A stretch of 14,885 bases of DNA from Myxococcales bacterium (GTDB lineage: Bacteria > Myxococcota_A > Polyangia > Polyangiales > JADJMO01), in assembly GCA_021783935.1 (NCBI GenBank), contig JAJXTK010000066.1, positions 1 to 14,885 on the forward strand, given 5' to 3'. Made by a program: the position numbers and the translations under genes. Positions 6,909-14,885 of the stretch are shown here, in pieces. The notes below the pieces were generated by a model. That model was not told the origin of the DNA, ran no database searches, and saw only the letters and a program-made list of their open reading frames with translations. The first letter of the stretch is position 1. Every line of letters starts with the position of its first letter.

Positions 6909-8225
6909 ATGCGCGCCCGTGTCCCGTCGTACCCTGCCGCTGTCGTCGTCCTCGCCGTGACGTCCGCCGCGGGGTTCGCGTGCAGCAGCTCGTCGAAGCA
7001 CCCCTCCGCGCTGCCGCCGGTCACCGACACCGACTCCGGCGCGACGCTCCAAGACGCCGCCGACGCCGACGCCACCGACGCCACCGACGGCGCCGACGCC
7101 GCCGACGCGAAGAACCCGCTCTGCTCCGACGGCAAGAAGGACGGCGACGAGACCGACGTCGATTGCGGCGGCAGCTGCGCGCCCTGCGCCGACGGAGCCA
7201 GCTGCAAGGTCGCGGGCGACTGCGTCGACGGCGCGTGCCTCTCGTCGAAGTGCGCGACACCGAGCTGCACCGACGGCGTGAAGGACGGGCAGGAGACCGA
7301 CGTCGACTGCGGCGGCCCGAACTGCGGGCCGTGCGCCGACGGGCTCAAGTGCGCGACGAGCGAGAACTGCAAGAGCCTCGTGTGCACCGGCGGCGTCTGC
7401 CAGGCCGCGACCTGCACCGACGGCGTGAAGAACGGCACCGAGTCGGACGTCGACTGCGGCGGCAGCTGCGCCAACTGCACCGTGGGCCGCCGCTGCAACG
7501 CGCCGACCGACTGCGGCAGCAACCTCTGCAACGGCGGCGCGTGCGGCTGCCCGGCCGGCATGATCGTCATGCCCACCAACGCGACCGGCGGCGGTGCGTA
7601 CTGCATCGACGCGCACGAGGTCACCACCAGCGCCTACAACGCCTTCTGGACCGCAGCGGTCGATCCCTCTACGCAGCCCGCATACTGCGCCTGGAACACC
7701 AACTTCACCCCGTCGGCCCACTGGCCACCCGCGGCGGGCGATCTGATGCCGGTGCGCGACATCGACTGGTGCGACGCGTACGCCTACTGCAAGTGGGTGG
7801 GCAGGGTGCTGTGCGGGAAGATCGGCGGCGGGCCGAACGCGCCGAGCAATCTCGCCGCACCGCTCGCGAGCGCCTGGTTCAACGCGTGCTCGGCACAGGC
7901 CACCAACGCCTACGCCACCGGCGCGACGCTCGACGCCGTGCACTGCAACGGCGAGCAGTCGCCCGACGCCGCCGTGCCGGGGCCGTGGTCGACGACGCAG
8001 ATCAGCTGCCAAGGGGGGGCGACGGGCCTCTTCGACATGACCGGCAACGTGCAGGAGTGGGAGGACTCGTGCAGCGCCGCGACGGGCGACTCCGACGACT
8101 GCCAGGCGCGCGGCGGCGCGTTCGACTCGGCGACCGACGCGCTCCTGCGCTGCGACGCGCCGACGACCAAGCCGCGCAAGACGCAGGCCGACGACCTCGG
8201 CTTGCGGTGCTGCGCGTTCTACTGA
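6909..8225 (+). CDS. Putative lipoprotein with Cys-rich repeats and degenerate FGE-sulfatase domain
   Basis: Exported protein of 438 aa, function unknown. The N-terminus has a signal peptide (Arg2/Arg4, hydrophobic 9-23) ending in AAGFAC-SSSS, so Cys25 may be lipidated; the lipobox is weak because Gly replaces the usual Leu/Val at -3. A low-complexity Asp/Ala/Thr linker follows (about 48-68), then three roughly 48-residue Cys-rich repeats starting at Cys72, Cys120 and Cys169 around ETDVDCGG or ESDVDCGG. Residues about 214-438 look like an FGE-sulfatase (SUMF1) domain: GMIVMP, YCIDAHEVT, PVRDIDWCDAYAYCKWVG, FDMTGNVQEWED, RGGAF and a final LGLRCCAFY. The Cys pair that catalyses formylglycine formation in true FGEs has no clear counterpart in the RGGAF...LLRC segment, so I infer a binding or structural role. 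GAGGTGG (6898-6904) is the likely Shine-Dalgarno, 4 nt from the ATG. Confidence 0.88.
   Translation: MRARVPSYPAAVVVLAVTSAAGFACSSSSKHPSALPPVTDTDSGATLQDAADADATDATDGADAADAKNPLCSDGKKDGDETDVDCGGSCAPCADGASCKVAGDCVDGACLSSKCATPSCTDGVKDGQETDVDCGGPNCGPCADGLKCATSENCKSLVCTGGVCQAATCTDGVKNGTESDVDCGGSCANCTVGRRCNAPTDCGSNLCNGGACGCPAGMIVMPTNATGGGAYCIDAHEVTTSAYNAFWTAAVDPSTQPAYCAWNTNFTPSAHWPPAAGDLMPVRDIDWCDAYAYCKWVGRVLCGKIGGGPNAPSNLAAPLASAWFNACSAQATNAYATGATLDAVHCNGEQSPDAAVPGPWSTTQISCQGGATGLFDMTGNVQEWEDSCSAATGDSDDCQARGGAFDSATDALLRCDAPTTKPRKTQADDLGLRCCAFY
7053..7109 (+). repeat. Low-complexity GAC/GCC tract coding the Asp/Ala linker
   Basis: An imperfect run built from GACGCC and CACCGACG units encodes the Asp-Ala-Thr linker between the lipid anchor and the first Cys-rich repeat. 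Such tracts can vary in length by slippage and typically act as a flexible spacer from the membrane. Confidence 0.6.
7122..7544 (+). repeat. Three tandem Cys-rich protein repeats
   Basis: Three in-frame units start at 7122, 7266 and 7413, with 48- and 49-codon periods. Each follows the pattern C-(S/T)-DG-x-K-(D/N)-G-x-E-(T/S)-DVDCGG, then a further C-x2-C, C-x5-C and C-x3/4-C series. The pattern is conserved at the protein level more than in the DNA, and the Cys spacing suggests disulfide-stabilised extracellular modules. Confidence 0.8.
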
Positions 8226-8326
8226 GGCGATCCCGCCGCGAGGGGGGCTCGACCCGGCCCGCGCCGCGGCCCGGCGCCGAACGTCGGTCGTCTCGGCGGT
8301 GGCCTCGACGCGACCGGGCCACCGCT

Positions 8327-8352
8327 CGAAACACTGAGCGCTCATTCATTCG
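8327..8352. promoter_or_regulatory. Palindromic operator candidate upstream of fadN
   Basis: A 10-bp perfect palindrome TGAGCGCTCA (8335-8344) is flanked symmetrically by CGAA (8327-8330) and TTCG (8349-8352), giving a 26-bp dyad CGAA-N4-TGAGCGCTCA-N4-TTCG. The right half contains TCATTCATTCG. Size and symmetry fit a site for a dimeric helix-turn-helix repressor such as a TetR-family fatty-acid regulator, and the location before a beta-oxidation operon supports that. No regulator gene is in the window and the identity is inferred. Confidence 0.5.
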
Positions 8353-8371
8353 TACCCGGGGTCGGTGTGCG

Positions 8372-8395
8372 AATTGGCTGGAATTTTCGCCAATT
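8372..8395. repeat. Inverted repeat AATTGGC-N10-GCCAATT
   Basis: Perfect 7-bp arms at 8372-8378 and 8389-8395 are separated by 10 bp that include AATTTT. It is the most AT-rich patch of the leader and lies about 130 bp before the fadN start, so it may be a second operator or part of the promoter region. It could also be chance. Confidence 0.35.
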
Positions 8396-8499
8396 TCACG
8401 GTGGCGCCGGCGGGGCTTGTCGTCCCGCGTCATCCAGGCCCATCGTCTGCGGGTCGCGCCTCCTCCCGTCGCGCGCTCGTCCTCGAACGACCTCGGTCG

Positions 8500-8517
8500 A
8501 CCTTTTTTCGAAAGGTG
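8500..8517 (+). promoter_or_regulatory. fadN Shine-Dalgarno within a small hairpin
   Basis: AAGGTG (8512-8517) is 9 nt upstream of ATG 8527 and fixes that start. The same bases form the 3' arm of ACCTTT (8500-8505) / AAAGGT (8511-8516) with a TTTCG loop, so the ribosome site could be partly masked in the mRNA. The stem is only 6 bp and rich in A-U pairs, so any effect is uncertain. Confidence 0.5.
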
Positions 8518-8526
8518 AACGATCAC

Positions 8527-10905
<2,379 letters not shown>

Positions 10906-10929
10906 GGCCGACGGACGGAGGCAAGCGTC

Positions 10930-12096
<1,167 letters not shown>

Positions 12097-12165
12097 ACGC
12101 GACGTAGCAGCTAGCACTACTGCCCCGAATTGGGTCCCGACCGGCCTGAACAGCCCCCATCCCCG

Positions 12166-12192
12166 CCCTTCCCCCGCGGTGCGGGGGAAGGG
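12166..12192. repeat. Inner hairpin 1 of the palindromic element
   Basis: CCCTTCCCCCGC (12166-12177) pairs perfectly with GCGGGGGAAGGG (12181-12192) over a 3-nt GGT loop, a very stable 12-bp stem 70 bp after the fadA stop. No T-run follows, so it is not a classical intrinsic terminator, though it could pause polymerase or protect the fadA 3' end. Confidence 0.8.
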
Positions 12193-12221
12193 TGCAGAGC
12201 CCAAGAAGCTCCGACGAATCT

Positions 12222-12246
12222 CCCTCCCCCGCACCGCGGGGGAGGG
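12222..12246. repeat. Inner hairpin 2 of the palindromic element
   Basis: CCCTCCCCCGC (12222-12232) pairs with GCGGGGGAGGG (12236-12246) over an ACC loop, an 11-bp stem. It is the mirror copy of hairpin 1, differing by one T, and the sequence between the two hairpins is not palindromic. Confidence 0.8.
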
Positions 12247-12293
12247 CTGGGGTGGGGGCAGTTGTCGAGGAATCTGGGGCAGTAGTGCTAGCC

Positions 12294-12343
12294 AAAAAAC
12301 ACCTCGGGCCGCCGGCGATCCCTGGATCGCCGCGCGGCCCGAG
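12294..12343 (-). terminator. Intrinsic terminator of the TIG/kelch gene
   Basis: On the - strand a long hairpin (12303-12343) has outer arms CTCGGGCCG/CGGCCCGAG (9 bp) and inner arms CGGCGATC/GATCGCCG with a 4-nt loop and a small asymmetric bulge between. It is followed after 3 nt by a run of six T (12294-12299). It lies about 55 bp downstream of the - strand stop codon. This is a standard Rho-independent layout and is the clearest terminator in the window. Confidence 0.8.
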
Positions 12344-12357
12344 TCGTCTCGATGCAA

Positions 12358-12391
12358 GCGGCGGCGCGCGCTCAGCGACGCGCGCCGCCGC
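12358..12391. repeat. 13-bp perfect hairpin just after the - strand stop codon
   Basis: GCGGCGGCGCGCG (12358-12370) and CGCGCGCCGCCGC (12379-12391) form a perfect 13-bp stem with an 8-nt loop, 6 bp beyond the stop codon of the TIG/kelch gene and 14 bp before the terminator hairpin. It has no T-run. It may stabilise the mRNA 3' end or assist termination. Confidence 0.7.
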
Positions 12392-12397
12392 GGGTGA

Positions 12398-14885
12398 CTA
12401 CCAGACGACCGTCTCGGTCGAGCTGGTCGCCGCCGTGCCGCTCGCGCCGCCGACCAGGAAGATGAACGCGCTCTGCACCGTGCTGCCCGAGAGGTAGCGC
12501 GGCGTGACGAGCGCGATCCCTTCCGAGTTCCAGGCGCCGTTGTCGAGGCCCGGCGGCAGCGGGTTGGTGCCGGTGCCGTCGCCGATGGTCGCCGAGATCG
12601 CGCCGCTGCTCGGCGTCGCGTTCGCGCCGCCGAAGGCGAACAGCTGGTTGGCCGCCGCGCAGACGCCGTAGCCGGCGGTGATGCCGTTGAAGCCGTGGTT
12701 CGACAGCGTGATCGTGCCGAGGTCGCCGCCGGCAGCGATCTTGCCGACATCGACGTTCTTCACGTTCGCGCCGCCGGCGTCGATGCCGCCGCCGATGTAG
12801 ACGTAGGTCGTGCCCGCCGGGATCGCCGCCTGCACGGTGGAGTCGGCGACCCAAGCCCCCGCCTGCCACTTGCCCGCCGTCGCTTGCGAGGCGCCCGTCT
12901 TCCACGCGCCGACCTTCTGGTGGCCGTTGCTGGCGAGCGTGATCGGCAGGTACTCGTAGCTCGTGAGCACCGCGCCGGCCGAGCCCATGCCGGTCGCCAC
13001 GTAGAAGTAGAGCGCGCTCGGGTTCGCGGGATCGACGCCCCACGCCGCCGCCGCCCCCTTGCGCGCGTTGGCCATCGCGGGGAGCTGCGCCCACTTGCCC
13101 GTCGTGCCGATCGACAGCGGCTTCTGCGTGCCCGGCGTGGCCGAGCCGTCGTCGGTGTACTGGAGCGTCGTGCCTCCGGTGACCGTCGCGAGCAGGACCT
13201 CGCTGCCCGAGACGCTGTTGACCACCGGAGTGCGGTAGACGTTGTAGCCGGCGACGTTCGGGATCGGCGTGCCGTTGACGTCCGCCGGGGCCGTCCACTC
13301 GAGCACGACCTCGATCTTGTTGCCCGTGAACGCGGGCAGGTCGACGACGAACTCGTCGCTCGGGAGCGATTCGCCGCCGGGGTTGTCCGAATCGGTCGAC
13401 GCCATCTGCGCCGAGACTCGGTAGATCCACGTGCCGGCCGCGAGCCCCTTGGTCGGGTTCGGGACCAGGTCGTAGACGTCGACGTACGGCACCTCGATCG
13501 GGCTCAGGATCATCGCGCGCTCGACGCTCGCGAGCGTGTCCGTCCCCGTCGAGGTGCCGCCCGCCACGTAGATGTAGCGGCCGACGGTGGTGCCCGCCGC
13601 GAACGCGCGCGCCGTGTTCAGCTGGCTGTACGGGTTCAGGGCCCAAGCCCCCATGTTGCCGTAGACGTCGACCGACGCGAGCTCGGTCGACTTGAACGCC
13701 GCCGGCGCCGCGGAGCCGCCGTCACCGCCGACGGCGTAGACGAAGCGCTGCGACGCGCTCGCGTTGCCGGAGGCCGCGACGAGCGCGCGACGGCCGGTGA
13801 CGAGCGAGCTGCCGGCGGTGGTGCCCGGCAGGTTGAGCGCGGTGCCGGTGACGCCGATCGCCGAGTAGTCGAAGTACGACCCGTCGGCGTTCTTCACGCG
13901 CACCACGCAGATCGATCCCACCGGGATCACGCTGCCGTCGATCGTCGCCGAGATCGTGCAGCTGCCGGCCGTGCAGGCCGCCGCGCTCGTGACCGGCGCC
14001 GTCACCGTCGTCGCCGTCGGCGTCTGACACGTGACCGACGCGACGGTGGAGGTGGCGGTGAAGCCGGTGCCGGTGATGGCGACGGTCTGCCCGGAGGCGT
14101 TGACGATCGACGACGGCGTCACGGAGGTCACGACCGGCGGCGCCGCCGTCTGGATCGTGAACGCGCTCTTGAGCACGCCGACCGTGCCGTCGGGGTTGAC
14201 GACGACGAGATCGTAGCTGCCGGTCGGCTGCCCCGCCGGGACGACCGCCGTCAGCGTGTTGCCGTTCTCGAACGACACGGAGTTGACCTGAATCGCGACC
14301 CCCGAGGCCGAGCCCGACGGGTTGAGGAAGATGCGCGGCGTCGCCTCGAACGACGTCGTCTGCGTCGTCGAGGTGGTGTCGCGGTCGATCTGGACGCTCG
14401 TCACCTGCGAGGCCTGCGCGAAGGGCGGGATGACGTCCTTGATCGCGATCGAGAGCGTGCTCGTCACGACGAACGCCTTCGGCAGCGTCGTCGAGCACCC
14501 CGTCGCGTCGGTCACGATCAGGTCGTAGGTGCCCGCCGCCTGGCCGTTCGGGATGATGGCCTGCAGCCGGTTCGCGTGCCCGGCGACCGTGTTGTAGGTC
14601 AGCGTGGTCGGCGCGGCGGTCGTGCCGGTCGGGACGATCTGCACCGCGTTGCTGGGCAGCGGCGAGTAGAGCGCCGTCGCGTAGATCGTCACGCGCGTGT
14701 TGATGCCGTTGTAGACGACGCCCGGATCCGCGAAGAACGCGATGGGGCCCGTCGTCACGGTCACCGTCGGGTAGGGGGCCGCGCCGGCGCAGCTGCCGCC
14801 GTTGTTCGGGACGACGTCGTAGATCGTGCCCGCGGGGCTGCCGAGGGCGCCGAACGTCGCGAGCACTTGGGTGCCCGCGGCGTTG
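12398..14885 (-). CDS. Secreted/surface protein with TIG domains and kelch-like propeller (partial, 5' end outside)
   Basis: C-terminal part of a large protein; the frame is open to the window edge and the GTG at 14866 is internal sequence rather than a credible start. Numbering from that GTG, 822 aa are visible. Residues about 34-340 form Ig-like TIG/IPT-type units; the clearest (about 243-340) opens with PVVTSVTPSSI and AITGTGF, and the others carry the TGSYDLVVVNPDG / AGTYDLIVTD signature. Six blade-like strands ending in GG or TG follow: FVYAVGG (375), YIYVAGG (431), FYVATG (621), YVYIGGG (688), LFAFGG (742) and FIFLVGG (801). Between blades 2 and 3 lies an FN3-like insert (about 457-580; GTWIYRVSAQ, VLEWTAP, VAGYNVYR). 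No enzyme motif is seen; adhesion or polymer binding is a guess. The gene converges with fadA. Confidence 0.85.
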   Translation of the reverse strand, partial: NAAGTQVLATFGALGSPAGTIYDVVPNNGGSCAGAAPYPTVTVTTGPIAFFADPGVVYNGINTRVTIYATALYSPLPSNAVQIVPTGTTAAPTTLTYNTVAGHANRLQAIIPNGQAAGTYDLIVTDATGCSTTLPKAFVVTSTLSIAIKDVIPPFAQASQVTSVQIDRDTTSTTQTTSFEATPRIFLNPSGSASGVAIQVNSVSFENGNTLTAVVPAGQPTGSYDLVVVNPDGTVGVLKSAFTIQTAAPPVVTSVTPSSIVNASGQTVAITGTGFTATSTVASVTCQTPTATTVTAPVTSAAACTAGSCTISATIDGSVIPVGSICVVRVKNADGSYFDYSAIGVTGTALNLPGTTAGSSLVTGRRALVAASGNASASQRFVYAVGGDGGSAAPAAFKSTELASVDVYGNMGAWALNPYSQLNTARAFAAGTTVGRYIYVAGGTSTGTDTLASVERAMILSPIEVPYVDVYDLVPNPTKGLAAGTWIYRVSAQMASTDSDNPGGESLPSDEFVVDLPAFTGNKIEVVLEWTAPADVNGTPIPNVAGYNVYRTPVVNSVSGSEVLLATVTGGTTLQYTDDGSATPGTQKPLSIGTTGKWAQLPAMANARKGAAAAWGVDPANPSALYFYVATGMGSAGAVLTSYEYLPITLASNGHQKVGAWKTGASQATAGKWQAGAWVADSTVQAAIPAGTTYVYIGGGIDAGGANVKNVDVGKIAAGGDLGTITLSNHGFNGITAGYGVCAAANQLFAFGGANATPSSGAISATIGDGTGTNPLPPGLDNGAWNSEGIALVTPRYLSGSTVQSAFIFLVGGASGTAATSSTETVVW

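Larger units (their letters stand above)
8226..8526. other. Intergenic leader upstream of the beta-oxidation operon
   Basis: A 301-bp gene-free stretch. Its first 100 bases are GC-rich with no clear terminator for the lipoprotein gene. The middle contains a palindrome (8327-8352) and a locally AT-richer inverted repeat (8372-8395). The end contains a Shine-Dalgarno inside a small hairpin (8500-8516). The fadN frame is open back to 8365, but that part shows no protein-like conservation. I could not assign -35/-10 boxes. Confidence 0.6.
12110..12292. mobile_element. MITE-like palindromic element with 17-bp terminal inverted repeats
   Basis: Perfect 17-bp terminal inverted repeats GCTAGCACTACTGCCCC (12110-12126) and its reverse complement (12276-12292) bound a 183-bp non-coding element. 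Inside are two long hairpins, and the two inner arms (about 12149-12192 and 12222-12264) are near-complete reverse complements of each other. CTAG occurs at both ends (12111-12114, 12288-12291) and, being itself palindromic, could be part of the repeat or a target duplication; no other duplication is visible in the flanks. There is no transposase, so movement would need an enzyme acting in trans. It begins 13 bp after the fadA stop. It is called mobile from structure alone, since copy number cannot be seen here. Confidence 0.65.

Noticed and set aside
7053..7544. CRISPR-like or DNA tandem repeat in the lipoprotein gene
   Set aside because: The periodicity is at codon level with diverged DNA and no spacers; it is a protein repeat within one reading frame.
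8375..8390. Sigma-54-like promoter (TTGG ... GC) in the fadN leader
   Set aside because: The GG and GC pairs are 13 rather than 12 bases apart and the rest of the consensus is not met.
8365..8526. N-terminal extension of the FadN-type protein from the upstream open frame
   Set aside because: The Rossmann strand begins right after ATG 8527, that ATG has a good Shine-Dalgarno, and the extension covers the operator-like dyads' downstream region with no protein-like pattern.
12179..12497. Small + strand ORFs over the palindromic element and terminator
   Set aside because: Translations such as PRTAGEGWGGG are the usual spurious products of GC-rich palindromic repeats, with no ribosome site of note.
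14322..14528. Small + strand ORFs opposite the TIG/kelch gene (also 14031-14216)
   Set aside because: They are antisense to a frame with clear repeated domain motifs and have no motifs of their own.

Overview
The window is high-GC DNA, and almost every gene casts long ORFs in the other frames. Its content suggests a myxobacterium or close relative (Myxococcota, formerly Deltaproteobacteria). This is inferred from three things: an exported protein with Cys-rich repeats around an ETDVDCGG core followed by a formylglycine-enzyme-like fold, a large TIG/kelch-type surface protein, and a FadN-type beta-oxidation protein next to a thiolase. No rRNA or other taxonomic marker is present, so the placement is tentative.

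Left part (47-5967, + strand): a complete, tightly packed cluster for [NiFe]-hydrogenase maturation in the order hypF-hypC-hypD-hypE-hypA-hypB. Neighbouring genes overlap or lie within a few bases, which implies one mRNA with translational coupling. HypF and HypE make the cyanide ligand from carbamoyl phosphate, HypC and HypD assemble the Fe(CN)2CO unit, and HypA and HypB deliver nickel. No hydrogenase subunit or maturation protease gene lies in the window; they may lie upstream of base 1.

Middle (5977-8225): a short-chain dehydrogenase gene on the - strand converges on hypB with a 9-bp gap. It is divergent, across a 131-bp gap, from a gene for a putative lipoprotein with a low-complexity Asp/Ala linker, three Cys-rich repeats and a degenerate FGE-sulfatase (SUMF1-like) domain.

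Right-centre (8226-12096, + strand): a 300-bp leader with a strong palindromic operator candidate and a hairpin over the ribosome binding site precedes a two-gene fatty-acid beta-oxidation operon. Its first gene is a FadN-type 3-hydroxyacyl-CoA dehydrogenase/enoyl-CoA hydratase and its second a FadA-type thiolase.

Right end (12097-14885): a 183-bp MITE-like palindromic element with 17-bp terminal inverted repeats sits between fadA and a converging - strand gene. That gene's intrinsic terminator directly abuts the element. The gene encodes a large secreted or surface-type protein (TIG domains, a six-blade kelch-like propeller and an FN3-like insert), and its 5' end lies outside the window.

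Most of the window is recognisable metabolism and cofactor assembly. I did not find a clear undescribed multi-gene system. The less ordinary items are the palindromic element at a terminator, the fadN leader, the degenerate FGE lipoprotein and the FN3-interrupted propeller.
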